From positions 230,562-294,561 of the forward strand of contig CAVWYY010000011.1 of assembly GCA_963759375.1 (NCBI GenBank): DNA of 64,000 bases, read 5' to 3'. The notes under the pieces are model-generated. The model was given only the letters and a program-made list of their open reading frames with translations. It was not told the DNA's origin and ran no database searches. Positions 16,413 to 25,296 of the stretch are shown piece by piece. The DNA comes from DASSUW01 sp963759375 (lineage in GTDB: Bacteria > Actinomycetota > Thermoleophilia > Solirubrobacterales > Solirubrobacteraceae). The position numbers were made by a program, and so were the translations under genes. Every line of letters begins with the position of its first letter. The first letter of the stretch is position 1.

Positions 16413-17780
16413 ATGGGCCTGCACACATACGGAGCGATGGGCGTGGACTGGGAGGAGCGGATCCGCTTCGACCGCCTGCGCGAGGAGCGGCTGGCGCGCA
16501 TCAAGGCGGAGCTCGAGGCGTCCGACGTCGGAGCGCTGCTGTGCTTCGACATGACGAACATCCGCTACATCACGGCGACCCACATCGGCACCTGGGCGCA
16601 GGACAAGCTCAACCGCTTCTGCCTGCTGGCCCGCGGCGACGACCCGATCATGTGGGACTTCGGCTCCGCCGCCCGCCATCACCAGCTCTACAACCCGTGG
16701 CTCGGCGAGGGCCGCTCGCGCGCCGGCATCTCGACGCTGCGCGGCGCGATGTCCCCCGAGTCCGGCCGCGCGGAGAACGTCGCCCGCAAGATCCGCGTCG
16801 AGCTCGAGGAGCGGGGGCTGCTCGGCGAGCCGGTCGGCGTCGACGCGATCGAGCCCGCCGTGCTGTTCGCGCTGCAGGCCGAGGGCATCGAGATCGTCGA
16901 CGGCCAGCAGCTCATGCAGCAGGCCCGCGTGATCAAGACCCAGGACGAGATCCTGCTGCTCAACCACGCCTGCGCGATGGTCGACGCCGCCTACGAGGAG
17001 CTCTACCGCACGATGCGGCCGGGCTTCCGCGAGAACGAGTGCGTCGCGCTGGTCAACCGCGCGCTGTACGAGATGGGCTCCGAGTTCGTGGAGGGCGTGA
17101 ACGCGATCTCCGGCGAGCGCTGCTCGCCGCATCCGCACGTGTTCACCGACCGCGCGCTGCGCCCCGGCGACCCCGCGTACTTCGACATCCTGCACTCGTT
17201 CAACGGCTACCGCACGTGCTACTACCGCACGTTCGCGGTGGCCAGCGCCTCGCCCGCGCTGGTCGACGCCTACAAGCGCTGCCGCTACTACCTCGACGCG
17301 GCGATCTCCCGCATCCGCCCCGGCGTCACCACCGGCGAGGTCGTCGAGGTCTGGCCCGAGGCCAAGGAGTTCGGGTTCCCGGACGAGGAGGCCGCGTTCG
17401 CGCTGCAGTTCGGCCACGGCGTCGGCCTGTCGATCTGGGAGAAGCCGGTGTTCAGCCGGCTCGTCTCGCTCGACCACCCGGAGGAGATCAAGGAGGGCAT
17501 GGTCTTCGCGCTGGAGACGTTCTGGCCGGCGACCGACGGCTGGTCCGCCGCGCGGATCGAGGAGCAGCTCGTGGTGACCGCGAACGGCTGCGAGGTGATC
17601 ACGCGCTTCCCGGCCGAGGACCTGGTGATCGCCGGCAAGCCGTACTACACGGTCGGCGGCACGCTGCCGCTCGAGCGCGAGGTGACCAGCGACCGCAACA
17701 CGGCGCTCGACGCCGACGCGCAGACCGCCACCCCCCAGACCAACGGCGCCGTCCGGGACCGACTGGCACCGCAGGCATAA
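16413..17780 (+). CDS. M24 (creatinase/Xaa-Pro dipeptidase) family enzyme with altered metal site
   Basis: 455 residues from ATG at 16413 with GAGGGG upstream. The N-terminal creatinase-like domain is followed by the pita-bread catalytic domain. Metal ligands visible are Asp258 (AYFDILHSF), His335 (FGHGVGL), Glu368 (FALETFWP) and Glu383 (RIEEQLVV). The second Asp ligand of the family, normally in SDxTR, is Cys269 here (RTCYYRTF), so a normal dimetal peptidase site is doubtful. Members of this fold include creatinase and the DMSP lyase DddP, so a lyase or C-N hydrolase role is as likely as peptidase. It is controlled by the LacI-type operator just upstream and precedes the regulator gene. Confidence 0.82.
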   Translation: MGLHTYGAMGVDWEERIRFDRLREERLARIKAELEASDVGALLCFDMTNIRYITATHIGTWAQDKLNRFCLLARGDDPIMWDFGSAARHHQLYNPWLGEGRSRAGISTLRGAMSPESGRAENVARKIRVELEERGLLGEPVGVDAIEPAVLFALQAEGIEIVDGQQLMQQARVIKTQDEILLLNHACAMVDAAYEELYRTMRPGFRENECVALVNRALYEMGSEFVEGVNAISGERCSPHPHVFTDRALRPGDPAYFDILHSFNGYRTCYYRTFAVASASPALVDAYKRCRYYLDAAISRIRPGVTTGEVVEVWPEAKEFGFPDEEAAFALQFGHGVGLSIWEKPVFSRLVSLDHPEEIKEGMVFALETFWPATDGWSAARIEEQLVVTANGCEVITRFPAEDLVIAGKPYYTVGGTLPLEREVTSDRNTALDADAQTATPQTNGAVRDRLAPQA

Positions 17781-17787
17781 TCGCGCC

Positions 17788-18813
17788 GTGCCCAACCGGA
17801 ACGCGTCGGCGACGCTCAGGGATGTGGCCCGTGTGGCCGAGGTGCATCCCGGCACGGTGTCGCGCGCGCTGAACCCGGAGACGCGGCGGCTGGTCAACGA
17901 GGAGACCGCCCAGCGCGTGCTGGAGGCGGCGGAGGCGCTCGGCTACCGGCCGAACCCGATCGCCCGCGGGCTGAAGACCAACCGCTCGTACACGATCGGC
18001 GTGCTGGTCCCGGACCTCACGAACCCGCTGTTCCCGCCGATCGTGCGCGGGATCCAGGACCGGCTGGAGGCCGCCGGCTACACGCCGCTGATCGCGAACA
18101 CGGACAACGACCGCGAGCGCGAGCGCAACGACTTCGAGGCGATGCTGGCCCGGCAGGTCGACGGCGTGATCACCGCCACCGCGCGGCTCGACCACGTGAT
18201 GCTCGACGAGATGAGCGCCGCGGGCCTGCCGATCGTGCTCGTCAACCGCCGCCTCGAGGACGGCGAGCTGCCGTCGGCGAGCCCCGACGACCAGGAGGGC
18301 GCGCGGCTGGCGGTGGAGCACCTGGTCGGTCTCGGCCACACCCGGATCGCGCACGTCGCCGGGCCGCAGGAGGTCTCGACCGGCCACACGCGCTACGTCG
18401 GCTTCCTCGCGGGGATGGAGCAGGCGGGTCTCGCCGTCGACCCGGCGCTCGTCCGGTTCGGCACCGCGTTCACGGAGCCCGAAGGGCGCCGACTGTGCGC
18501 CGACCTGCTCGACGGCGGGGCGGGGCCGACGGCGATCGTCGCGGGCAACGACCTGATGGCGCTCGGGTGCTACGACGTGCTCGCCGAGCGCGGGCTCTCG
18601 TGCCCCGATGACGTGTCGGTCGTCGGCTTCAACGACATGCCGTTCTCCGAGCGCTTCAACCCGCCGCTGACCACGATCGGCATCCCCCACTACGGGATCG
18701 GATCGGCGGCCGCCGATCTGCTGCTCGAGCGCCTGCAGGAGCCCACGGGACCAGCGCGCCACGTGGTCCTGCCGCCCACCCTCGTGGTGCGCGGCTCGGC
18801 CGCTTCTCCTTGA
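17788..18813 (+). CDS. LacI-family transcriptional regulator
   Basis: 341 residues from GTG at 17788, seven bases after the M24 gene. The helix-turn-helix is TLRDVARVAEVHPGTVSRAL, the hinge helix ends NPIARGLKTNRSYTIGVLVP, and a periplasmic-binding-protein-like effector domain fills the rest. It is the obvious candidate to bind the GCAAnCGTTTGC-type operators near 13.18, 16.39, 18.85 and 35.40 kb, giving one local regulon. The effector is probably the transported substrate or an early intermediate. It may regulate itself by read-through from the M24 promoter. Confidence 0.92.
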   Translation: MPNRNASATLRDVARVAEVHPGTVSRALNPETRRLVNEETAQRVLEAAEALGYRPNPIARGLKTNRSYTIGVLVPDLTNPLFPPIVRGIQDRLEAAGYTPLIANTDNDRERERNDFEAMLARQVDGVITATARLDHVMLDEMSAAGLPIVLVNRRLEDGELPSASPDDQEGARLAVEHLVGLGHTRIAHVAGPQEVSTGHTRYVGFLAGMEQAGLAVDPALVRFGTAFTEPEGRRLCADLLDGGAGPTAIVAGNDLMALGCYDVLAERGLSCPDDVSVVGFNDMPFSERFNPPLTTIGIPHYGIGSAAADLLLERLQEPTGPARHVVLPPTLVVRGSAASP

Positions 18814-18868
18814 CAACCCCGGCGAGCGCCCGATACGGTTGCACACGTTTGCTGCAATCGTTTGCAAG
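18810..18868 (+). promoter_or_regulatory. Promoter with two tandem LacI-type operators
   Basis: TTGACA (18810-18815) and a GATACG/TACGGT box (18832-18840) form the promoter. Two operator-like sites follow: TTGCACACGTTTGC (18839-18852) and CTGCAATCGTTTGCAAG (18852-18868), abutting each other. The doubled site suggests that the transporter-catabolic operon is the most tightly controlled unit of the regulon. Confidence 0.72.
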
Positions 18869-18888
18869 CAGCTGAGGAGGAGGAGCGG

Positions 18889-20142
18889 ATGGGGCTTCGC
18901 AGCACACGCTGGGCGATCCTTGCGATCACCGCAGCACTGGCACTCACAGTCGGCGCCTGCGGCGGCGACGACGATGGCGGTGGCGGTGCCTCCAGCGGAG
19001 GGGGAGACACCAGCGAGCCGATCAAGATCGGCGCGTCGCTGCCGCTGACCGGCGAGTTCTCCGAGCCGGGCAAGGCGGCGCAGCAGGGCTACGAGCTGTG
19101 GGTCGACACGATCAACGCCAACGGCGGCCTACTCGGGCGCCAGGTCGAGCTCGTCGTCAAGGACGACGCGTCGAACCAGAACACCGTGGTGTCCGACTAC
19201 AACGCGCTGATCGCGCAGGACAAGGTCGACCTGCTGCTCGGCACGTTCTCGTCGCTGCTGAACCTGCCGGCGTCGACCGTGGCCGAGCGCAACCGCATGG
19301 TCTACGTCGAGCCGGCCGGCGGCAACCCGGACATCTTCAACCGCGGGTACAAGATGGTCTTCTTCGCCCAGCAGGCGACGGCGGACCATCAGGGCGACGT
19401 GTGGGCGAACTGGATCACCCAGCTGCCCGAGGACAAGCGCCCGAAGACGGCCGCGTACCCGACGCTGGACGACCCGTTCACGACCCCGACCTCCGAGGGC
19501 ATCGAGAAGATCCTCTCGGGTGCCGGCATCGAGACCGTCTACCGCAAGACGTACACGGCCGATCAGAGCAACTTCGACTCGATCGCCAACGCGGTCAAGG
19601 CGAAGAACCCCGACCTCGTCGTCGCGGGCACGCAGTTCGAGGACGGCATCGGCATGATGCGCGCGCTCAACAAGGTCGGCTTCGCGCCCGAGTGGCTGTA
19701 CCAGACCAACGCGCCGTCGTTCGGCAGCCAGTACGCCGACGGCGTCGGCGAGGAGAACACCGAGGGCGTGTTCTACGCGGTGAGCCACAGCCAGGAGGCC
19801 AAGACGCCCGGCAACGCCGAGTTCGTCAAGGCCTACCAGGACAAGTTCGGCGAGGAGGCGGTGCCCGAGGACGCGGCGGACGCCTACGCGGCCGCGCAGG
19901 TCCTGCAGGCGTCGGTCGAGGCCAACAAGACCGTCGAGAAGGCCGACCAGCTCAAGCTGGCCGACTGGATCCGCTCGAACGAGGTCGAGACGATCCTCGG
20001 CACGCTGAGCTGGAACGAGAACGGCGCGCCGAAGGGCGAGTTCCTGATCGGCCAGTGGCAGGACGGCAAGGCCGAGATCGTGCTGCCCGAGGAGGCCGCG
20101 ACGACGGACAAGATCATCGAGGGCTATAAGCCCGGGTCGTGA
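18889..20142 (+). CDS. Branched-chain-type ABC transporter substrate-binding lipoprotein
   Basis: 417 residues from ATG at 18889 behind GAGGAGGAGGAG. The signal peptide ends in a lipobox (LALTVGAC, lipidated Cys24), followed by a Gly/Asp-rich tether and a Leu/Ile/Val-type binding domain starting IKIGASLPLTGEFSEPG. It captures the substrate outside the cell for the LivH/LivM-G/LivF complex encoded next. Liv-type binding proteins take amino acids, amides, aromatic acids and other small carboxylates, so the ligand is open. It is the first gene of the twelve-gene operon. Confidence 0.92.
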   Translation: MGLRSTRWAILAITAALALTVGACGGDDDGGGGASSGGGDTSEPIKIGASLPLTGEFSEPGKAAQQGYELWVDTINANGGLLGRQVELVVKDDASNQNTVVSDYNALIAQDKVDLLLGTFSSLLNLPASTVAERNRMVYVEPAGGNPDIFNRGYKMVFFAQQATADHQGDVWANWITQLPEDKRPKTAAYPTLDDPFTTPTSEGIEKILSGAGIETVYRKTYTADQSNFDSIANAVKAKNPDLVVAGTQFEDGIGMMRALNKVGFAPEWLYQTNAPSFGSQYADGVGEENTEGVFYAVSHSQEAKTPGNAEFVKAYQDKFGEEAVPEDAADAYAAAQVLQASVEANKTVEKADQLKLADWIRSNEVETILGTLSWNENGAPKGEFLIGQWQDGKAEIVLPEEAATTDKIIEGYKPGS

Positions 20143-21023
20143 CGCAGTTCGTCCAGACGCTCATCCTGGGGGTCCTGATCGGAGGCGTGTACGCGCTACT
20201 CGCCTCCGGTCTGACCCTCATCTTCGGGGTCATGCGCGTCATCAACATCGCGCACGGCTCGTTCCTGATCCTCGCGGCCTTCGTCACCTACTCGCTGTGG
20301 AAGGCCACGGGGATCGACCCGCTGGTGTCGATCCTCTTCACCACGCCGATGATGTTCGCGTTCGGCTGGTTCCTGTACGTGGCGGCGGTGAAGCGGATCC
20401 GCGGGGCGCACATGTCCTCGTCGGTCCTGCTGACGTTCTCGATCGCGCTGGTCGTCGAGGGCCTGATGGGCGTGATCTGGGGGAACACGTCGCACTCGGT
20501 GCGCCCGGCGTACTTCAACGAGTCCTACTCGATCGGTGACCTGTTCCTGCCGAAGGCGCAGGTCTACGGCTTCCTCGTGGCGGTCGTCGTGCTCGCCGCG
20601 CTGTACGTCGTCCTCACCCGCACGTGGCTGGGGAGAGCGATCCGCGCCAGTGCCGTCAACCCGGAGGGAGCCGCGCTCGTCGGGGTCAACGTCGCCGGCG
20701 TTGCGGCTCTGACCTTCGGCGTCGGCGTGGCGGCCGCCGGCGCCGGCGGATCGATCGTCAGCGTGCTGTATCCGTTCCTGCCGGGCTCGCACTACCAGTG
20801 GATCGCGCGCCTGCTGAGCATCGTCGTGCTCGGCGGCCTCGGCAGCCTGCCCGGCGCGGCGATCGGAGCGGTGCTGCTCGGCGTCGCCGAGGCGATGACC
20901 GTCACCTACATCTCGCCGTCGTGGGCGGGCGCGGTCCCGTACGTCGTGATCTTCGTGGTGCTGCTGGTCCGCCCGCAGGGCCTGCTCGGCACGCGGCTGC
21001 GCGAGGACGTGGCGGCCGCATGA
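20139..21023 (+). CDS. Branched-chain-type ABC transporter permease, LivH family
   Basis: 294 residues from GTG at 20139 (GTGA overlap with the binding-protein stop). About eight hydrophobic segments; GGVYALLASGLTLIFGVMRV near the start and GLGSLPGAAIGAVLLGVAEA near the end are typical of LivH. It pairs with the LivM part of the next protein to form the membrane channel. Confidence 0.92.
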   Translation: MTQFVQTLILGVLIGGVYALLASGLTLIFGVMRVINIAHGSFLILAAFVTYSLWKATGIDPLVSILFTTPMMFAFGWFLYVAAVKRIRGAHMSSSVLLTFSIALVVEGLMGVIWGNTSHSVRPAYFNESYSIGDLFLPKAQVYGFLVAVVVLAALYVVLTRTWLGRAIRASAVNPEGAALVGVNVAGVAALTFGVGVAAAGAGGSIVSVLYPFLPGSHYQWIARLLSIVVLGGLGSLPGAAIGAVLLGVAEAMTVTYISPSWAGAVPYVVIFVVLLVRPQGLLGTRLREDVAAA

Positions 21024-22822
21024 GGGCGAGGCTGACGCCGACCCGGCTCGTGGTGCTGGCCGCTGCGATCGCGCTGCTGCTGTACCCGGTCGTCTCGGAC
21101 AACCTCTACTACCAGAACATGATCATCCTGTCCCTGATCTTCGCGATCGGGGCGGTGGGGCTGAACGTGATCTCCGGCTACGGCGGCTACGTGTCGCTCG
21201 GCCAGGGCGCGTTCCTCGGCCTGGGGGCGTACACGCTGGCGATCCTCTCGACCCGAGTCGAGAGCGTCTCGGTGTGGATCTGGGTGCCGGTGGCGGGCGT
21301 CGTCGCGGGGCTGTTCGCAGCGCTGCTCGGCGTGGTCGCGCTGCGCACGCGCGGGCCGTCGTTCGTGATCATGACGATCGCCTTCCTGTTCCTGCTGCAG
21401 ATCGTGGCGATCAACTGGTCGTCGCTGACCGGCGGTACCGCCGGCATCTCTCTGCCGCTGCCGCAGTGGAGCATCGACATCCAGAACTGGCCGTTCTACT
21501 ACGCACTGGCCGGCCTGCTCGGCGTGTCGCTGCTGATGAGCTGGTGGATCCGCCGCACCAAGTTCGGCATGGGCCTCGTGGCGATGCGCGAGGACGAGGA
21601 CAAGGCCGCGACCGTCGGCGTCAACACGCCGATCTACAAGCTGCTCGGGTTCGTGGCCAGCGCCGTGTTCGTCGGCATGGCCGGCGCGGTCTATGGCTAC
21701 TACCTGTCGTTCGTCGACCCGACCGGGATGTTCAACATCCTGCTCAGCGTTCAGATCCTGCTGTCGATGCTGCTCGGCGGCCGCGGCACCCTGCTCGGGC
21801 CGGTGCTCGGCGCGTTCATCATCGAGCCGCTCAACGAGTGGACGAACAACAACCTCGGCGGCGGCAACTCGCGCCTGCTGATCTTCGGCGGCCTGATGGC
21901 GCTGGTCGTGATGTTCCTGCCGCGCGGCATCATCCCGACGCTGCGCGACATCATCGAGGCGCGCCGCCGGCGCGGGAAGGCCGGCCTGGTCGGCGCCCGG
22001 CTCGAGCTGCGCGAGCGCGAGGCGATCCCCGAGCGCCCGGCGCTCAGCGGCCGCACGCTGCTCGAGGTCAAGGACCTGTCCAAGCGCTTCGGCGGCCTGA
22101 AGGCGGTCGACGGCGCGTCGTTCTCGGTGCCCGAGGGATCGATCACCGCGCTGATCGGCCCGAACGGCTCGGGCAAGACGACCGTGTTCAACCTGATCGG
22201 CGGCACGATGCCGCCGAACAGCGGCGAGGTCTGGTTCGACGGCGAGCGGATCGACGGCAAGCGGCCGTGGTCGCGCGCCTACGCCGGGCTCGGCCGCACG
22301 TTCCAGATCACGCGCCTGTTCCGGCAGATGACCGTGCTGGAGAACGTCGTGGCGCCGGCGCGCAGCTTCTCGCTGCGCCAGCTCAACGCCGACGGCGTGA
22401 GCGGCGCCGAGGCCGAGCGCGCCGAGGAGCTGCTCGACTTCGTCGGGATGAAGCGCTTCGCCGGCCAGCAGGCCGGCGCGCTCTCCTACGGCCAGCAGAA
22501 GCTCGTCGAGCTCGCACAGGTGCTGATGCTCGACCCGAAGCTGATCCTGCTCGACGAGCCGGCCGGCGGCATCAACCCGACGCTGATCGACCGGATCGGC
22601 GAGATCATCCGCGAGCTCAACGTGCGGGGGAAGACGTTCCTGATCGTCGAGCACAACATGCCGTTCGTGCTCGGCCTGTGCGACCCGGTGCTGGTGCTCG
22701 CGCGCGGGAAGACGATCGCCGCCGGCAAGCCCGGGGAGATCCAGCGCGACCCGCGGGTGCTCGACGCGTATCTGGGCGACGACTTCAAGCTCGACGAGTC
22801 GACGGCGGTGAAGGTCCCATGA
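21020..22822 (+). CDS. Fused LivM permease and LivG ATPase of ABC transporter
   Basis: 600 residues. Residues 1 to about 310 are a LivM permease (FAIGAVGLNVISGYGGYVSL, GGRGTLLGPVLGAF). After a basic linker (EARRRRGKAGLVGARLELRE) a LivG ATPase begins at LLEVKDLSKRFGGLKAVDG, with Walker A GPNGSGKTT, signature LSYGQQKLVELAQ and Walker B LILLDEPAGG. One uninterrupted frame links the two, so this is a natural fusion, known from some actinobacterial and proteobacterial Liv systems. It overlaps its neighbours by four bases at each end. Confidence 0.92.
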   Translation: MRARLTPTRLVVLAAAIALLLYPVVSDNLYYQNMIILSLIFAIGAVGLNVISGYGGYVSLGQGAFLGLGAYTLAILSTRVESVSVWIWVPVAGVVAGLFAALLGVVALRTRGPSFVIMTIAFLFLLQIVAINWSSLTGGTAGISLPLPQWSIDIQNWPFYYALAGLLGVSLLMSWWIRRTKFGMGLVAMREDEDKAATVGVNTPIYKLLGFVASAVFVGMAGAVYGYYLSFVDPTGMFNILLSVQILLSMLLGGRGTLLGPVLGAFIIEPLNEWTNNNLGGGNSRLLIFGGLMALVVMFLPRGIIPTLRDIIEARRRRGKAGLVGARLELREREAIPERPALSGRTLLEVKDLSKRFGGLKAVDGASFSVPEGSITALIGPNGSGKTTVFNLIGGTMPPNSGEVWFDGERIDGKRPWSRAYAGLGRTFQITRLFRQMTVLENVVAPARSFSLRQLNADGVSGAEAERAEELLDFVGMKRFAGQQAGALSYGQQKLVELAQVLMLDPKLILLDEPAGGINPTLIDRIGEIIRELNVRGKTFLIVEHNMPFVLGLCDPVLVLARGKTIAAGKPGEIQRDPRVLDAYLGDDFKLDESTAVKVP

Positions 22823-23568
22823 TCCTGCAGCTCAGCAAGGTGATCGCCGGCTACGGCGGCGGCGACGTGCTGCAGGGCGTCGACATCGAGGTCGACAAGG
22901 GTGCGATCGCCTGCATCGTCGGTCCCAACGGCGCCGGCAAGTCGACGGTCCTGAAGACCGTGAGCGGGCTGCTGCGCCCGCGCGAGGGCCACGTGACGCT
23001 CGACGGCGACGCGCTGCACACGCTCTCCCCCGCGCAGATCCTCGCCGCCGGCGTATCGCAGGTCCCACAGTCCGACGCGCTGTTCCCGAACATCACCGTG
23101 CGCGAGAACGTGCTGATGGGCGCGTACATCATGCGGCGCGACCGCGCGCTCGTGAAGCGCCGCTACGACGAGGCCAGGGAGCTGTTCCCGGTCGTCTCCG
23201 AGCGCGCCGACGACAAGGCCGGCAATCTGTCCGGCGGCCAGCGCCGCATGGTCGAGTTCGCGCGCTCGCTGATGCTCGACCCCAAGCTCGTGCTGCTCGA
23301 CGAGCCGTCGCTTGGGCTCGACCCGAAGGCGCTCAAGATGGTCGCCGAGAGCGTCGCCCGCATGTCGGCCGCCGGCAAGACGATCCTCCTGGTGGAGCAG
23401 AACGTGCGCTTCGGCCTGCGGCTGGCGTCGCACGGGATCGTGATGGAGAGCGGGCGCGTGCTGCTCGACGGCCGCGCACGCGACGTGCTCGAGAACCCCG
23501 AGATGGCCGACCTCTACTTCGGCGGCTCGGTCAAGAACGCCGTGAAGAACCCGGCTCCGGCAGGATGA
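22819..23568 (+). CDS. livF: Branched-chain-type ABC transporter ATPase, LivF family
   Basis: 249 residues. Walker A GPNGAGKST, Q-loop QVPQSDALFPN, signature LSGGQRRMVEFAR, Walker B LVLLDEPSLGLDP and H-loop region ILLVEQNV are all present. The C-terminal tail SVKNAVKNPAPAG is unremarkable. With the fused LivM-LivG protein it energises uptake. It ends just before the hairpin that covers the EamA start. Confidence 0.92.
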   Translation: MILQLSKVIAGYGGGDVLQGVDIEVDKGAIACIVGPNGAGKSTVLKTVSGLLRPREGHVTLDGDALHTLSPAQILAAGVSQVPQSDALFPNITVRENVLMGAYIMRRDRALVKRRYDEARELFPVVSERADDKAGNLSGGQRRMVEFARSLMLDPKLVLLDEPSLGLDPKALKMVAESVARMSAAGKTILLVEQNVRFGLRLASHGIVMESGRVLLDGRARDVLENPEMADLYFGGSVKNAVKNPAPAG

Positions 23569-23622
23569 CTCACGCCGGCTCCGTTCCGGCGAGCCCGGAT
23601 GGCGAGCGGAGCGCGGCGTGAG
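23569..23622 (+). promoter_or_regulatory. Long hairpin covering the start codon of the EamA gene
   Basis: CTCACGCCG (23569-23577) and GCTCCG (23578-23583) pair with CGGAGC (23607-23612) and CGGCGTGAG (23614-23622), with one bulged G at 23613. Inside, TCCGG/CCGGA (23585-23599) form a second stem. The right arm holds the GTG start at 23618. It begins one base after the livF stop. It could attenuate transcription within the operon or hide the start from ribosomes. Confidence 0.6.
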
Positions 23623-24490
23623 CGCCGCGCTCTGGGCCGTCGCCTCGGGCGTCGGGTTCGGGCTGTTCCAGAGCCTCAACCGGCGCGCGCTGCTGGACAT
23701 CGAGGACGCCTACGTCTCGACGTTCCTGAACCTGGCGATCGCCTCGCTCGTGCTGGTCGCCGTCGCCGTCTCCACCGACGACCTCGGGCGCCTGTTCGAC
23801 GCCGACGCCTGGGCGCTCGCCGCGTTCGCCGGCGCCGGCATCGTGCACTTCCTGCTCGGCTGGACGTTCCTCAACCTCAGCCAGCGGCGGATCGGAGCGG
23901 CGCGCACCTCGCCGCTGCTGACGATGTCGCCGGTGTTCGCGCTGGTCGTCGCCGCGATCGTCGTCGGCCAGTTGCCGGAGGCGGTCGCGCTGCTGGCGAT
24001 CGTCCCGATGGTGTTCGGGGCCTACCTGGTGGCCGGAGGCGGCGGCGAGGCGCGCGGCGCCGACGCGCTGCCCGGTCTGGCCTGCGCGCTGATGTGGGGC
24101 GTGAGCCCGGTGCTCACGATCAAGGGCCTCGACGGGCTCGACGCGCCGCTGCTCGGCGTCACGCTCGGCATGGTCGCCTCGACCGCCGCCTACGGGCTGT
24201 TCCTGGCCGGCCGGCGCCGGCGGCTGGGGGCCGCGGCCACCGACCGGACCGCGCTGGCGTTCAAGGTCGCCGCGGGCGTCGCCGTCGCGCTGTCCACGTG
24301 GTGGCGCTGGCTGGCGATCGACGGGGCCGACGTCGCCGTGGTGCTGGCGCTGGCGCTCGTGTCGGTCCCGATCGTCCTGTTCCTCTCGCCGCTGCTGGTC
24401 GGCCGCCATCTCGAGATCGTCACGCGCAAGGTGTGGGTCGGCGCGACACTCGTCGTCGGCGGGGCGGTCGCCCTGATCGCGATCGGCTGA
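23618..24490 (+). CDS. EamA/DMT-family membrane transporter
   Basis: 290 residues with about ten hydrophobic segments in two EamA repeats (SGVGFGLFQSLNRRALLDIE at the start, LACALMWGVSPVLTIKGLDG in the second half). DMT exporters usually release amino acids or metabolites. In this operon it may export a toxic intermediate or the substrate's by-product. The GTG start at 23618 is inside a hairpin arm. The gene overlaps the following amidohydrolase start by one base (TGATG). Confidence 0.85.
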   Translation: MSAALWAVASGVGFGLFQSLNRRALLDIEDAYVSTFLNLAIASLVLVAVAVSTDDLGRLFDADAWALAAFAGAGIVHFLLGWTFLNLSQRRIGAARTSPLLTMSPVFALVVAAIVVGQLPEAVALLAIVPMVFGAYLVAGGGGEARGADALPGLACALMWGVSPVLTIKGLDGLDAPLLGVTLGMVASTAAYGLFLAGRRRRLGAAATDRTALAFKVAAGVAVALSTWWRWLAIDGADVAVVLALALVSVPIVLFLSPLLVGRHLEIVTRKVWVGATLVVGGAVALIAIG

Positions 24491-25296
24491 TGGTCGTCGA
24501 CGCGCACGTCCACGTGGTGCCGCCCGGCGTCGACGCGCCGCCGGCGCCCGCCTCGATGATCGGCGAGTTCCGCGACGTCGACCGGATGCTCGAGCAGACG
24601 CGCGCCGACCGGCTCGTCGTCTGCCCGTGGGTGGCACTGCTCGACGGCGACCGCGCGGCGCTCAACGCGGCGATGGCGGGGCTCGTGTCCGACCGCGTGG
24701 CGGCGCTCGGCGCCGCGTCGCTCGACGCGCCGGAGGAGCTGCGCGAGGTGATGCGCGGTCCGCTGGCCGGCGTGGAGATCACCGCCGCGCCCGACCTCGG
24801 CCGCTACGAGACGTTCTGGGCAGCGGCGGAGGAGACCGGGGCGCTCGTGTTCGTCCACCCGACCTCGAAACCGCGCGGCGAGCACTACCTGTGGAACACC
24901 GTCGGCAACCCGACCGAGACCGCCGTCGCGGCCGCGCACCTCGTGATGTCCGGCGTCCTCGAGCGCCACCCCGACGTGCGGATCCTGCTCGCCCACGGCG
25001 GCGGCGCGCTGCCGTGGCTGCGCGGCCGGCTGCGCCACGCGCACGAGCACCTCGCCGCCGCGCAGACGCAACTGCGGGAGCCGGTCGCCGACTCGTTGCG
25101 GCGCCTGCACTACGACACCATCACCCACGACCCGGCGCTGCTGCAGGCGCTGGTCGAGTTCACGGGGCCCGAGCGCGTGGTGCTCGGCTCCGACCACCCG
25201 TTCGACATGGCCGATCCAGATCCCGTGGCGACCGCGGTCGCCGCCGGTCTCGATCCGGCCGTGCTCGGGGCCAACGCGGAAAGGCTGGTGACATGA
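24490..25296 (+). CDS. Amidohydrolase-2 (ACMSD-like) family hydrolase/decarboxylase
   Basis: 268 residues. It begins MVVDAHVHVVP, the HxH metal motif of the ACMSD/amidohydrolase_2 group, and has VFVHPTSKP with a metal His, LLAHGGGALPWL with a further His, and the catalytic Asp in VLGSDHPFDM. Members decarboxylate aromatic or enoic acids or hydrolyse lactones. Here it sits between a transporter and an FAD oxidoreductase in a catabolic operon. Substrate unknown. Confidence 0.85.
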   Translation: MVVDAHVHVVPPGVDAPPAPASMIGEFRDVDRMLEQTRADRLVVCPWVALLDGDRAALNAAMAGLVSDRVAALGAASLDAPEELREVMRGPLAGVEITAAPDLGRYETFWAAAEETGALVFVHPTSKPRGEHYLWNTVGNPTETAVAAAHLVMSGVLERHPDVRILLAHGGGALPWLRGRLRHAHEHLAAAQTQLREPVADSLRRLHYDTITHDPALLQALVEFTGPERVVLGSDHPFDMADPDPVATAVAAGLDPAVLGANAERLVT

